A stretch of DNA of 45,708 bases from Clostridia bacterium (GTDB lineage Bacteria; Bacillota; Clostridia; Oscillospirales; CAG-272): NCBI GenBank assembly GCA_017937135.1, contig JAGBEE010000004.1:1-45708 (forward strand), read 5' to 3'. The notes under the pieces were generated by a model that worked only from the letters and a program-made list of their open reading frames with translations, had not been told where the DNA came from and searched no databases. A program made the position numbers and the translations under genes. Positions 33,300-41,573 of this stretch are shown one piece after another; position 1 is the first letter of the stretch, and every line of letters starts with the position of its first letter.

Positions 33300-34672
33300 T
33301 GTTTTAAAAGCTCCGTTACGTACTGAATTTGCTCTTTTACTGACTCGTAGCCTGTTGAGCCCTTTGAAATACGCTTTGAAATACAGGTTTCAAGCGAAAT
33401 TTCAGTATATAAGTCACTCTCGAAAATATCACTATGCTTTTTGTAATCGTCAAGTGACATTTGGTCAAGTGTAATGTTCTTCTTTATACATTCTGACACT
33501 ATTGTGCCAACTATTTTATATGCGCTTCTAAATGGCATTCCCTTTTTGGTTAGGTAGTCTGCAAGGTCTGTAGCATTTATGAATCCCTTTGTTGCTGCTG
33601 CGTACATATTCTCCTTGATAGGAGCCATCGTCTTTATCATTGGAATAAATACCTCAAGGCATTTTATTACTGTTTCGCAAGCATCAAAGATAGCCTCCTT
33701 ATCCTCCTGCATATCCTTGTTATATGCAAGCGGTAAGCCCTTCAGGGTTGTTAAGGTTGCCATTAAATCGCCATATACTCTGCCTGTTTTTCCACGAACA
33801 AGCTCTGCCATGTCTGGATTTTTCTTTTGTGGCATTATTGATGAGCCTGTGGTGTATGAATCGTCAAGCTCAACGAATTTAAACTCCCAGCTTGACCAAA
33901 GTATTATTTCCTCACTGAAGCGAGAAAGGTGCATCATTATAAGTGCGAATGCACTTTCAAGCTCGATGCAATAATCTCTGTCGGAAACGCCATCTATTGA
34001 ATTCATACAAACGCCATCAAAGCCAAGGTCCTTTGCCACCATATCTCTGTTTGTTGGATATGTTGTTCCTGCTAAGGCGCAAGAGCCAAGGGGTGAATAA
34101 TTCATTCTCTTTAGCGCATCCTCAAGTCTTGTTACATCACGTATAAGCATCATACAATATGCTAAAAGATGCTGTGCGAATGTAATCGGTTGTGCTCTTT
34201 GAAGGTGAGTGTAGCCAGGCATTATTGCATCTTGATTTTCTTCTGCCTTGTCCTTTACAGCTCCAATTAGCTCCTTCAAAAGAGAGATTATATTATTTAC
34301 CTGCGCGCGCATATATAAGCGAAGGTCAAGGGCAACCTGGTCATTTCTGCTTCTTGCTGTGTGAAGTCTTTTTCCTGTATCGCCGATTCTCTTTGTGAGC
34401 TCAGCCTCGACAAACATATGTATGTCCTCAGCATCCATATCAAATGCGAGCGCGCCACTATTCAAATCGTCAAGTATTGAGTTAAGTCCTTCGGCTATTT
34501 TTTGATATTCGCTTTCGCTTATAATATTGCATGACGAAAGCATAAGGGCGTGTGACAATGAGCCCTTTATATCCTCTTTATACATTTTTTTATCGAAATG
34601 AATGGAAGAATTAAAGTCGTCTGCTTGCTTGTCAAGCGCCTTTTCAAATCTTCCTGCCCACATTTTTTCCAT
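33296..34672 (-). CDS. argH: Argininosuccinate lyase
   Basis: 458 residues from the ATG at 34672 (MEKMWAGRFEKALDK), where a purine-rich AAGGAAAGGGAAC precedes the codon; a longer frame starting at 34711 adds 13 residues unlike the family. The superfamily signature GSSIMPQKKNPD is intact, as is the catalytic-histidine region TARSRNDQVALD and PGYTHLQRAQPITF. It splits argininosuccinate into arginine and fumarate. A 63-base gap holding a stem-loop separates it from argG, the largest gap in the operon. Confidence 0.96.
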   Translation of the reverse strand: MEKMWAGRFEKALDKQADDFNSSIHFDKKMYKEDIKGSLSHALMLSSCNIISESEYQKIAEGLNSILDDLNSGALAFDMDAEDIHMFVEAELTKRIGDTGKRLHTARSRNDQVALDLRLYMRAQVNNIISLLKELIGAVKDKAEENQDAIMPGYTHLQRAQPITFAQHLLAYCMMLIRDVTRLEDALKRMNYSPLGSCALAGTTYPTNRDMVAKDLGFDGVCMNSIDGVSDRDYCIELESAFALIMMHLSRFSEEIILWSSWEFKFVELDDSYTTGSSIMPQKKNPDMAELVRGKTGRVYGDLMATLTTLKGLPLAYNKDMQEDKEAIFDACETVIKCLEVFIPMIKTMAPIKENMYAAATKGFINATDLADYLTKKGMPFRSAYKIVGTIVSECIKKNITLDQMSLDDYKKHSDIFESDLYTEISLETCISKRISKGSTGYESVKEQIQYVTELLKQ

Positions 34673-34701
34673 TTTTGTTCCCTTTCCTTTTACGCAGGAC
34701 A

Positions 34702-34721
34702 CCTTCCCCACTTGGGGAAGG
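34702..34721. other. Perfect stem-loop between argG and argH
   Basis: CCTTCCCC (34702-34709) pairs with GGGGAAGG (34714-34721) around a 4-base loop; outer bases add a few more pairs. There is no U-tract on the operon strand, so it is not a plain terminator. It could slow ribosomes or RNases, or be a copy of an interspersed palindromic repeat. Confidence 0.55.
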
Positions 34722-34735
34722 CGTATGCTGTCTTA

Positions 34736-35962
34736 TTATTTCTTATTCTTTGCGTTAACCTGCGCTTGAACCTTAATTGGAAGACCGAAGAGGTTGATAA
34801 ATCCAGCACTATCTGCTTGGTTATAAACATTGTCCTCACCGAAGGTTGCGATTTCCTCAGAGTAAAGTGAGTAGTCGCTCCAAACGCCTGCTTTTATAAT
34901 GTTGCCCTTGTAGAGCTTTAATTTAACCTTACCTGTTACATTTTCCTGTGTCTTGTCAACAAATGCGCTAAGTGCCTCGCGTAATGGGGTGAACCATTGT
35001 CCGTTATATACAAGCTCTGCAAATGTGATGGAGAGCTTTTGCTTTTCGTGCATTGTCATCTTGTCAAGACATATCGTTTCAAGGTAGCTGTGTGCTGCGT
35101 AAAGAATTGCTCCACCTGGAGTTTCATATACGCCACGGCACTTCATACCAACCAAACGGTTTTCAACAATATCAAGAAGTCCGATACCGTTCTTTCCACC
35201 GAGCTCGTTGAGCTTTAATATAATGTTTTTTGCGCTCATTTTTTCACCATCTATTGCTACAGGAACGCCCTTAACAAAATCAAGTGTTACATATGTAGGT
35301 GCATCGGGAGCCTTTATTGGAGAAACGCCCATCTCAAGGAAGCCTTCCTTGTCGTACATTGGCTCGTTACCTGCATCCTCAAGGTCAAGTCCCTCGTGGC
35401 TAAGGTGCCAGAGGTTTTTATCCTTTGAGTAGTTTGTTTCTCTGTTTATCTTAAGAGGTACATTGTGCGCCTCAGCGTACTCGATTTCCTCTTCACGAGA
35501 TTTGATTGTCCACTCTCTCCAAGGAGCGATTATTGGCATATCAGGAGCGAATGCCTTTATTGTGAGTTCAAAACGAACCTGGTCATTACCCTTACCTGTA
35601 CAGCCGTGGCAGATAGCGTCTGCGCCCTCAGCTATTGCTATCTCTGCAATTCTCTTTGCAATTACAGGACGTGCAAATGATGTACCGAGCATATATTCCT
35701 CGTAAAGTGCGCCTGCCTTTACTGTTGGAATTACATAATCATCAACAAATTCCTCTGTTAAGTCCTCAATGTAGCACTTTGATGCGCCTGTTTTGATAGC
35801 CTTTTCCTCAAGTCCCTCAAGCTCGTCTGCTTGTCCTACGTTACCTGAAACTGCGATAACCTCACAGTTGTTGTAATTTTCCTTAAGCCACGGAATGATA
35901 ATTGATGTATCAAGTCCGCCTGAATATGCAAGTACTACCTTTTTAATATTTTTCTTATCCAT
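34736..35962 (-). CDS. argG: Argininosuccinate synthase
   Basis: 408 residues from 35962 ([16 protein letters not shown]), where GGAGGAAAACAAA sets the start; the longer frame to 36046 runs through promoter-proximal leader. The nucleotide loop AYSGGLDTS is at 12-20. Other family segments are [26 protein letters not shown] and NPLWHLSH-like [14 protein letters not shown]. It joins citrulline and aspartate using ATP. First gene of the arginine operon, with the promoter and candidate ArgR sites directly upstream. Confidence 0.96.
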   Translation of the reverse strand: MDKKNIKKVVLAYSGGLDTSIIIPWLKENYNNCEVIAVSGNVGQADELEGLEEKAIKTGASKCYIEDLTEEFVDDYVIPTVKAGALYEEYMLGTSFARPVIAKRIAEIAIAEGADAICHGCTGKGNDQVRFELTIKAFAPDMPIIAPWREWTIKSREEEIEYAEAHNVPLKINRETNYSKDKNLWHLSHEGLDLEDAGNEPMYDKEGFLEMGVSPIKAPDAPTYVTLDFVKGVPVAIDGEKMSAKNIILKLNELGGKNGIGLLDIVENRLVGMKCRGVYETPGGAILYAAHSYLETICLDKMTMHEKQKLSITFAELVYNGQWFTPLREALSAFVDKTQENVTGKVKLKLYKGNIIKAGVWSDYSLYSEEIATFGEDNVYNQADSAGFINLFGLPIKVQAQVNAKNKK

Positions 35963-35977
35963 TTTGTTTTCCTCCGA

Positions 35978-35991
35978 TGAAATATTATTCA
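35978..35991. promoter_or_regulatory. Candidate ArgR operator (ARG box) in the argG leader
   Basis: TGAAATATTATTCA, or TGAATAATATTTCA on the other strand, matches the ARG box TGAATWWWWATTCA at 13 of 14 positions and is nearly palindromic. It lies about 9 to 22 bases after the predicted transcription start and before the ribosome binding site, a natural place for arginine-dependent repression. Confidence 0.6.
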
Positions 35992-36005
35992 TTTTTACGA
36001 CTTGT

Positions 36006-36034
36006 ATTATATATCTTAATTTTTCATTTGTCAA
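36006..36034 (-). promoter_or_regulatory. Consensus SigA promoter of the arginine operon
   Basis: On the minus strand TTGACA (36029-36034) and TATAAT (36006-36011) are both perfect and exactly 17 bp apart. Transcription should start near 36000, giving a 38-base leader, too short for a T-box. Confidence 0.9.
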
Positions 36035-36105
36035 GGGGTTTTTCAATATTTTTTCATCATTTTTATTATTTATATATATTTTTGTGAATATACACAGGTT
36101 TAGAG

Positions 36106-36140
36106 TGAATATTTTCTGAATATTTGTTAATAATTATTCA
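36106..36140. promoter_or_regulatory. Candidate upstream pair of ARG boxes
   Basis: TGAATATTTTCTGA (36106-36119, 11 of 14 to the ARG box) and TTAATAATTATTCA (36127-36140, 13 of 14 when read in reverse) have centres exactly 21 bp apart, the spacing of tandem ARG boxes bound by one ArgR hexamer. They lie about 70-105 bp upstream of the -35, unusual for a repressor unless it loops to the leader box. AT-rich DNA gives chance matches. Confidence 0.4.
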
Positions 36141-36309
36141 TTCGCTACAAGAAAAAATCTTGAAAATTTGCAAGCTTTTTTAGAAAAACTGCTCTACTTT
36201 ATTCTATATATAGTGTATTAGAACTGCGTTATTAAATTATCAATATTAAATAGGTTATTAGAGAGTAAGTATCTTGTTTAGTTTTTATTTATATAACTAA
36301 AAATGTAGA
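36141..36309. other. AT-rich gene-free DNA between the araA and arginine units
   Basis: The gap 35963-36345 has no gene. Besides the promoter, operator candidates and the araA terminator, this part holds only AT-rich DNA and a short CAAG/CTTG inverted repeat near 36148-36162. I see no ribosome binding site or structured RNA. Confidence 0.5.
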
Positions 36310-36337
36310 AAACCCACGACACGTGTCGTGGGTTTTG
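36310..36337 (-). terminator. Terminator after araA
   Basis: A 28-base perfect palindrome of the form AAAACCCACGACA-CG-TGTCGTGGGTTTT starts 8 bases past the araA stop. Read on the minus strand it ends in TTTTC then T-rich DNA. Confidence 0.85.
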
Positions 36338-36345
36338 CACTTTTA

Positions 36346-37806
36346 TTATTTGAGCTTTGCAATAAGGTCGTTGATTTCAAGTTCCTTTTGAAGAGCGTTC
36401 AAATCTGTATTTTCGTCAATTACAACAAGCTCTGTATCTGTTAACTTTGCAAAGAGTCTTACATCATCAACTGTAAGTGCGCTTGATACTACTGTATGGT
36501 GTGCTCCACCTGCATATATCCAAGCTGCTGCGCCCGTTTGATGGTCGGGCTTTAGCTTCCACATAATTCTTGCAACAGGGAGCTTTGGCATTGGCTTTGG
36601 CTGCTTTACAAGCTCTACCTTTGCACAAATAAGTCTAAAGCGATCACCAAGGTCTATCATACATACTGCAACTGCATCGCCCTCTACTCCGTCAAATACA
36701 AGTCTTGCAGGTGGCTCTTTACCACCTATGCCAAGCTGATGAACCTCAATTTTTGGCTGAGTTGATGCAAAATCAGGAGATACCTCAAGCATATGTGAGC
36801 CGAGAACTACCTCTTCACCCCTCGTAAAGTCGTAGGTGTAGTCCTCCATAAAGCCGGTTGAGCCCTTTCTTCCCTTTGCCATTTCACAGAAAATTGCGTT
36901 GAGTGCTGCTGTCTTATAGTCGCCCTCTGCGCCGAAGCCTATTCCCTTTGCCATCATTCTTTGTGTTGCAAGTCCTGGGAGCTGTCTTAAGCCGTGAAGG
37001 TCCTGGAAGGTGTCTGTATATGCGCCGAAATTGCCACTTGTTAAGAATTTATCAAGTGCAATTTCATATTTTGCTTGCTCCTTTACTGCATCGAGGTTAT
37101 CAGTGTTCATTATGTAAAGAGAGTTATACTCTGCCATTTTGTCGTTTAATTCCTTGTCTGTTACCTCGTTAACGAGCTTTACAAGGTCGCCAATACCATA
37201 GTAATTTACATTCCAGCCATATTTAATTTGGCTCTCAACTCTATCACCATCTGTTACAGAAACCTCTCTCATATTGCTACCAAACATAGCAACGTTCAAG
37301 TTCTTTGAAAAATCAACTGCTCTTGCAACATCGATGAACCTCTTTATCTTCTCGATAACCTCCTCATGCTCGTAATAGCCAACTATTACCTCGCGCTTTA
37401 CGCCAAGACGTGTGCACATAAAGCCATATTCACGTCCACCGTGGGCTGTTTGGTTAAGGTTCATAAAGTCCATATCTATTGTATCATATGGAAGCTTTTC
37501 GTTTGCCTGTGTATGGAAATGAAGGAGTGGCTTCTTCAAGAATTGAAGTCCCTTAATCCACATTTTTGCAGGGCTAAATGTGTGCATCCACGTAATTACT
37601 GCAATACAGCTTTCATCATTCGTTGCCTTTTTGCACGCTTCAACACAGCTTGCTTCATCTCTTACTGTTGAGCAATATTCGATTTCTACACCGTCGATTT
37701 TTGAGTTTAGATAGCTTGCGATTACGCGGCTATCCTCTGCTACCTGTCTAAGACACTCCTCACCATAGAGGTCTTGGCTACCTGTGATAAAATAAACCTT
37801 TTTCAT
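36346..37806 (-). CDS. araA: L-arabinose isomerase
   Basis: 486 residues, close to the usual 490-500. The N-terminus MKKVYFITGSQDLYG is the family start. Metal-site segments are visible: GIGFGAEGDYKTAA and GFMEDYTYDF (the two glutamates), LGSHMLEVSP and GGAHHTVVS (the two histidines). It interconverts L-arabinose and L-ribulose with Mn2+. No araB, araD or transporter lies here. It follows rpiB after a 24-base gap, so it probably shares the fhs transcript; pentose metabolism links the two. The ribosome binding site GAGGAG is 7 bases before the ATG. Confidence 0.95.
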   Translation of the reverse strand: MKKVYFITGSQDLYGEECLRQVAEDSRVIASYLNSKIDGVEIEYCSTVRDEASCVEACKKATNDESCIAVITWMHTFSPAKMWIKGLQFLKKPLLHFHTQANEKLPYDTIDMDFMNLNQTAHGGREYGFMCTRLGVKREVIVGYYEHEEVIEKIKRFIDVARAVDFSKNLNVAMFGSNMREVSVTDGDRVESQIKYGWNVNYYGIGDLVKLVNEVTDKELNDKMAEYNSLYIMNTDNLDAVKEQAKYEIALDKFLTSGNFGAYTDTFQDLHGLRQLPGLATQRMMAKGIGFGAEGDYKTAALNAIFCEMAKGRKGSTGFMEDYTYDFTRGEEVVLGSHMLEVSPDFASTQPKIEVHQLGIGGKEPPARLVFDGVEGDAVAVCMIDLGDRFRLICAKVELVKQPKPMPKLPVARIMWKLKPDHQTGAAAWIYAGGAHHTVVSSALTVDDVRLFAKLTDTELVVIDENTDLNALQKELEINDLIAKLK

Positions 37807-37830
37807 TATATTTCTCCTCGCTTACGCAAT

Positions 37831-38286
37831 TTATTTTGAAAGCTTTTCTTCAAGGGCAGTTATCATATCTACACGTGTTTTGTGTCTGCCACCCTCAAAT
37901 GGTGTGTTTACAAATATGTCTGCGATATCGCATGCCAAGCCTGCACCTATTGTACGAGCGCCCATACAAAGTATGTTTGCATCGTTATGCAATCTTGTAA
38001 ATCTTGCGCTAAATGTATCAGAGCAAAGCGCCGCTCTTATGCCCTTGCACTTGTTTGCTGCCATACTCATTCCTATGCCTGTGCCACAAATAAGTATGCC
38101 AAGGTCATGCTTACCCTCATATACAGCTGTACATACCTTCTCGGCATAGTCTGGGTAATTACAGCTATCCTTTGTATATGTGCCATAATCTATACATTCA
38201 AAGCCATTGTCACTAAGGTGCTTAATCACCTCAGCCTTCATATCAAGGGCTGCGTGGTCACATGCTATTGCTATTGGTTTTTTCAT
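37831..38286 (-). CDS. rpiB: Ribose-5-phosphate isomerase B
   Basis: 151 residues of the RpiB/LacAB fold. D10-H11 (IACDHAALDMK), C67 in ICGTGIGMS (the catalytic base position) and RLHNDANILCMGAR with H100 are all present. It interconverts ribose-5-phosphate and ribulose-5-phosphate. Allose- or galactose-6-phosphate isomerases are close relatives, but the intact motif and an araA neighbour favour ribose-5-phosphate. It overlaps tsaB by 4 bases (ATGA), so it is translated with a tRNA-modification gene. Confidence 0.93.
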   Translation of the reverse strand: MKKPIAIACDHAALDMKAEVIKHLSDNGFECIDYGTYTKDSCNYPDYAEKVCTAVYEGKHDLGILICGTGIGMSMAANKCKGIRAALCSDTFSARFTRLHNDANILCMGARTIGAGLACDIADIFVNTPFEGGRHKTRVDMITALEEKLSK

Positions 38287-38975
38287 TTTTCTTGTTCCTT
38301 TTTTAGTTTTTCTTCTCTTTCACGCTCTGCTTGCGCCTTGCGTAAATATTCAACTCTTAGCTCGCTATCTGTACATTTATTGCCAGCAAGGAGCTTTTTA
38401 TATGCTACTTTTCCTACCGAATATGCGTTTTGATATACCAAAAGCTCGGGGGTGTGTCTGAAATTTTTAATTTCCTTATCCAAAACAAGCTCATAGCCAT
38501 CACCATTAAAATAAATTGGTAAATTGTATTTTTCAAGCATTGGAATGAGGTCGCAAAGCATCATACAGGTATCCTCAAGTATGCGCTTGCCATTTAAAAA
38601 TGCGCCTGTATATACCTGTCCTCTGCGTGCATTCATTATTGGGCAAATTATTCCGTCAAAGGCACTCATATTTTCATAAAGAGCCTCTATTGTGCTAACA
38701 CCAACACAGGGCTTTTCCTTGCCGAATGCAAGCCCCTTTATTGTGGCAACACCTATTCTTACTCCTGTAAAGGAGCCTGGTCCCTCTGATACAGCAAAGG
38801 CATCAATATCGTCAACGCTAAGCTTCAATGTATCGAGTGCGCTTTTTACCATTGGTAAAAGTGTTTCACTGTGAGTATTTTTTATATTTGCCGAAAAAAG
38901 TCCGAGGAGTGTTTCATTTTCAAGCACACAAACACTTGACGTCTTAGCGCTTGAATCTATTGCGAGTATCTTCAT
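38283..38975 (-). CDS. tsaB: tRNA threonylcarbamoyladenosine synthesis protein TsaB
   Basis: 230 residues of the ASKHA-fold TsaB family. The start MKILAIDSSAKTSSVCVL and HSETLLPMVKSAL segments are typical, as is the AFAVSEGPGSFTGVRIGVATIKGLA block. TsaB scaffolds TsaD (the transferase), not present in this window. It acts on the product of Sua5/TsaC, encoded at 2.6-3.6 kb. The C-terminus is a charged helix (AEREREEKLKKEQEK). The gene overlaps rpiB and tsaE by 4 bases each. Confidence 0.95.
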   Translation of the reverse strand: MKILAIDSSAKTSSVCVLENETLLGLFSANIKNTHSETLLPMVKSALDTLKLSVDDIDAFAVSEGPGSFTGVRIGVATIKGLAFGKEKPCVGVSTIEALYENMSAFDGIICPIMNARRGQVYTGAFLNGKRILEDTCMMLCDLIPMLEKYNLPIYFNGDGYELVLDKEIKNFRHTPELLVYQNAYSVGKVAYKKLLAGNKCTDSELRVEYLRKAQAEREREEKLKKEQEK

Positions 38976-39409
38976 TTCTCCACTCCTTCGATAGTTATGA
39001 TTCTTTCATTTTCATTTTCACTACGCTCAATTGTAACCCTGTAGGCATCGCTTGGAATAGAGTCCTGTATGTTCTCACTCCATTCGACAACGCATATTCC
39101 CTTTGGCAAATATTCATAAAAGCCGACGGAATATAAATCGTCCTCATCCTCTATTCTATACACGTCAAAATGATACAATGGGGTTTGCCCCTGCGTATAT
39201 TCATTCACAACAGTATAGGTTGGACTTTTTACTCTTGCATTTGGACTTATTACATTTGCAATTCCTCTTACAAATGCAGTTTTACCAACGCCGAGGTCGC
39301 CATACATCGCCACAAATTCGTGAGTCTTGCCAAGGAGAAATTCCTTGGCAAAATCACTTGCTATTTGTTCTGTTTGATTTGTGCTTTGTGAGTGATATTT
39401 CTTTATCAT
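38972..39409 (-). CDS. tsaE: tRNA threonylcarbamoyladenosine synthesis ATPase TsaE
   Basis: 145 residues, the normal length. The Walker A motif GDLGVGKT is at 37-44, followed by the family's SPTYTVVNEY and LYHFDVYRIED (Walker B-like) and VVEWSENI segments. TsaE hydrolyses ATP and resets the TsaBD complex in t6A37 synthesis. It overlaps tsaB by 4 bases and shares one base with the fhs stop (TAATG). The usual third neighbour rimI is missing here. Confidence 0.95.
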   Translation of the reverse strand: MIKKYHSQSTNQTEQIASDFAKEFLLGKTHEFVAMYGDLGVGKTAFVRGIANVISPNARVKSPTYTVVNEYTQGQTPLYHFDVYRIEDEDDLYSVGFYEYLPKGICVVEWSENIQDSIPSDAYRVTIERSENENERIITIEGVEK

Positions 39410-41082
39410 TAGAAAAGTCCTGTAATTTTTCCGTTATCGTCAACGTCTATATTCAAAGCTGCAGGAGCCTTTGGAAGTCCCGGCATTGTCATAATAGCGC
39501 CTGTCAAAGCTACTATAAAGCCTGCGCCTGCTGAAAGCTTAACCTCACGTACTGTAAGGGTAAAGTCCTTTGGTCTTCCAAGCTTTGTTGGGTCGTCAGA
39601 GAGTGAATACTGTGTCTTTGCCATACATACAGGAAAGCGTGAGTAGCTTGGGTCAAGTGCCTCAAATTCCTTAATTGCCTTTTTAGCATTTGCGTCAAAT
39701 TTAACGTCCTTAGCACCATAGATTTCCTTTGCTATAGTTGTGATTTTATCCTCAATTGACATTTCATCAGGGTAAAGAACGTGGAAGCTACTTTCCTTGT
39801 TACAAGCCTCAACTACCTTGTTTGCGAGTTCAATTCCACCATCTGAGCCCTTAGCAAATACCTCGGAAAGAGCAAAATCTGCGCCCTTAGCTATGCACAT
39901 TTCTTCAACTGCCTTAAGCTCAGCCTCTGTATCTGTGCCAAAGCGATTTATTGCAACTACTACTGGAACACCATATTTTTGAAGGTTGTCAATGTGCGCC
40001 TCAAGGTTAACTGCTCCCTTTTTAAGCGCCTCAACATTTTCGTTAGCAAGGTCAGCCTTTAATACTCCACCATTGTATTTAAGTGCGCGTACTGTTGCAA
40101 CTAAAACAACGCATTTAGGCTTGAGATTTGCAAAACGACATTTTATGTCAAAGAACTTTTCAGCTCCGAGGTCTGCACCAAATCCAGCCTCTGTAATTGT
40201 GTAGTCAGCAAGCTTTAATGCAAGCTTTGTCGCTCTTACTGAGTTACAGCCATGCGCGATATTTGCAAATGGTCCACCGTGAATAATTGCAGGGGTATTC
40301 TCAAGTGTTTGAACGAGGTTTGGCTTAAGGGCATCCTTTAAAACTGCAGCCATAGCTCCGTTTACACCAAGGTCCTTACAATATACAGGGCTACCATCGT
40401 ATTTATATGCTACAAGAATCTTACCAAGTCTCTCTTTCAAGTCCTTAATTGATTCGCTCAAGCAAAGAATAGCCATAATTTCACTTGCAACTGTAATCAT
40501 AAAGTGGTCTTCTCTCGGAACACCGTCAACCTTTGCTCCAAGACCTATAACTACATTACGAAGAGCTCTGTCATTCATATCAAGAACTCTTGGGAAAAGA
40601 ATACGTCTTTGGTCAATTCCAAGCGCGTTGCCCTGCTGAATATGGTTATCTATTACTGCGCTCAAAAGGTTATTTGCTGTTGTAATTGCATGGAAGTCGC
40701 CTGTGAAGTGAAGGTTAATGTCCTCCATTGGAAGAACCTGTGAATATCCACCACCTGCTGCTCCACCCTTTACTCCAAATACTGGACCTAATGAAGGCTC
40801 GCGAAGGGCAATAATAGTTTTCTTGCCTATTTTGCTCATAGCCATACCAAGACCAACGGTTGTTGTTGTCTTTCCCTCTCCTGCAGGTGTTGGGTTGATG
40901 GCTGTAACTAAAATTAGATTTCCATCTGGCTTGTCTGCCATTCTGTCAAGAAATTTATCTGTGATTTTTGCCTTGTAATGTCCGTATTGCTCATATTCCT
41001 CGGGCAAAAGACCGATTTTTTCTGCAATTTCGGAAATGTGGCTTAGCTTTGCACCTTGTGCAATTTCAATGTCTGTAAGCAT
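39409..41082 (-). CDS. fhs: Formate-tetrahydrofolate ligase
   Basis: 557 residues from 41082 ([13 protein letters not shown]), matching the family length of about 556; AAGGAG lies 7 bases upstream. A longer frame to 41295 would run through the promoter and antisense to the tRNA and is rejected. The nucleotide loop is [13 protein letters not shown] (63-75, K71), and the later [20 protein letters not shown] block is family-specific. It makes 10-formyl-THF from formate, THF and ATP, the methyl-branch entry of the Wood-Ljungdahl pathway, but also serves purine synthesis in non-acetogens. Its short leader holds no THF riboswitch. First gene of its operon. Confidence 0.97.
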   Translation of the reverse strand: MLTDIEIAQGAKLSHISEIAEKIGLLPEEYEQYGHYKAKITDKFLDRMADKPDGNLILVTAINPTPAGEGKTTTTVGLGMAMSKIGKKTIIALREPSLGPVFGVKGGAAGGGYSQVLPMEDINLHFTGDFHAITTANNLLSAVIDNHIQQGNALGIDQRRILFPRVLDMNDRALRNVVIGLGAKVDGVPREDHFMITVASEIMAILCLSESIKDLKERLGKILVAYKYDGSPVYCKDLGVNGAMAAVLKDALKPNLVQTLENTPAIIHGGPFANIAHGCNSVRATKLALKLADYTITEAGFGADLGAEKFFDIKCRFANLKPKCVVLVATVRALKYNGGVLKADLANENVEALKKGAVNLEAHIDNLQKYGVPVVVAINRFGTDTEAELKAVEEMCIAKGADFALSEVFAKGSDGGIELANKVVEACNKESSFHVLYPDEMSIEDKITTIAKEIYGAKDVKFDANAKKAIKEFEALDPSYSRFPVCMAKTQYSLSDDPTKLGRPKDFTLTVREVKLSAGAGFIVALTGAIMTMPGLPKAPAALNIDVDDNGKITGLF

Positions 41083-41116
41083 AATTTTGCTCCTTAATAT
41101 AAAATACTTTAAGTTC

Positions 41117-41145
41117 ATTGTATCATATATAAAGTAAAATTTCAA
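41117..41145 (-). promoter_or_regulatory. SigA promoter of fhs-tsaE-tsaB-rpiB-araA
   Basis: On the minus strand TTGAAA (41140-41145) and TACAAT (41117-41122) are 17 bp apart. The predicted start near 41110 gives a leader of about 28 bases. Confidence 0.75.
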
Positions 41146-41161
41146 ATATTTTAAATAAATA

Positions 41162-41190
41162 TTTACAAAAATATCGTTTTGTGCTAAAAT
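41162..41190 (+). promoter_or_regulatory. SigA promoter of tRNA-Arg
   Basis: TTTACA (41162-41167) and TAAAAT (41185-41190) are 17 bp apart with TG one base before the -10. Transcription should start near 41197, 40 bases before the mature tRNA. Confidence 0.7.
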
Positions 41191-41236
41191 ATGCGTGTGC
41201 AACCAAGCTTTTTTGTGATTTTTGCACCTATATTTC

Positions 41237-41313
41237 CTGCCCGTGGCACAGCTGGATAGCGCGCAAGACTCCGACTCTTGAGGTCGTAGGTTCAAATCCT
41301 ATCGGGCAGACCA
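41237..41313 (+). tRNA. tRNA-Arg, anticodon CCG
   Basis: A full cloverleaf of 77 bases including an encoded CCA. The acceptor stem CTGCCCG/CGGGCAG pairs at all 7 positions (C1-G72, discriminator A). The D stem GCAC/GCGC has one A-C mismatch; the anticodon stem CAAGA/TCTTG is perfect with loop CTCCGAC, anticodon CCG at 41271-41273, reading CGG. The T arm GTAGG-TTCAAAT-CCTAT has the normal TTCAAAT loop. A C1-G72 pair is less common than G1-C72 in arginine tRNAs. CGG is rare in AT-rich genomes. It has its own promoter and terminator and is divergent from fhs. Confidence 0.93.
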
Positions 41314-41350
41314 AAAATCGACAAGTTTCGACAGAGGCTTGTCGATTTTT
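41314..41350 (+). terminator. Terminator of tRNA-Arg
   Basis: AAAATCGACAAG (41314-41325) pairs perfectly with CTTGTCGATTTT (41338-41349) around a 12-base loop, followed by T's. It begins directly after the encoded CCA. Confidence 0.85.
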
Positions 41351-41406
41351 ACTTCTTCACTATTACCTCTTCACTTTTCACTCTTCTCTTGCGAAACTTG
41401 TCGATT
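41316..41406. repeat. Inverted repeat behind tRNA-Arg, around a TTCACT-rich block
   Basis: AATCGACAAGTTTCG (41316-41330) is repeated in perfect inverted form at 41392-41406. CTTGTCGATT also occurs twice in direct orientation (41338-41347 and 41397-41406), so the left arm can pair with either. Between them lies a low-complexity run (41351-41390) with repeated TTCACT/TTACC words, whose complement recurs at 41407-41430. The layout resembles a small non-coding repeat lodged at a tRNA 3' end. No gene is present. Confidence 0.6.
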
Positions 41407-41522
41407 AGGTAATAGGTAAAAGTGAATAAGGTGCTGATGGAGCTTTTTTTCTTTTAGTCAAAAAGCATTTAATTCTATGTGGGTTCTAATCCATCTGTTA
41501 AAAAGCAAAAACATCTTTTTTC

Positions 41523-41551
41523 TTGCCTTTGCTTTGATTTTATGATAAAAT
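41523..41551 (+). promoter_or_regulatory. SigA promoter of the DUF1893 gene
   Basis: TTGCCT (41523-41528) and TAAAAT (41546-41551) are 17 bp apart with TG four bases before the -10. The start near 41558 gives a very short leader carrying the GTGAGGTG ribosome binding site. Confidence 0.65.
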
Positions 41552-41573
41552 GGTTTTAAAGTGAGGTGTTTTT

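Noticed and set aside
35963..36000. T-box or arginine riboswitch in the argG leader
   Set aside because: The leader is only about 38 bases, too short for either.
37882..38433. 183-residue plus-strand reading frame
   Set aside because: It lies opposite rpiB and tsaB, is rich in Cys, Ser and Leu in a way typical of antisense frames, and lacks a ribosome binding site.
41083..41110. THF riboswitch before fhs
   Set aside because: The predicted leader is about 28 bases and shows no fold.
41083..41295. 71-residue N-terminal extension of fhs
   Set aside because: It has no ribosome binding site, spans the fhs promoter and runs antisense through the tRNA gene; the start at 41082 gives the exact family length.
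41479..41495. T-arm-like GTGGGTTCTAATCCATC, a possible tRNA fragment
   Set aside because: No matching acceptor, D or anticodon arm lies near it.
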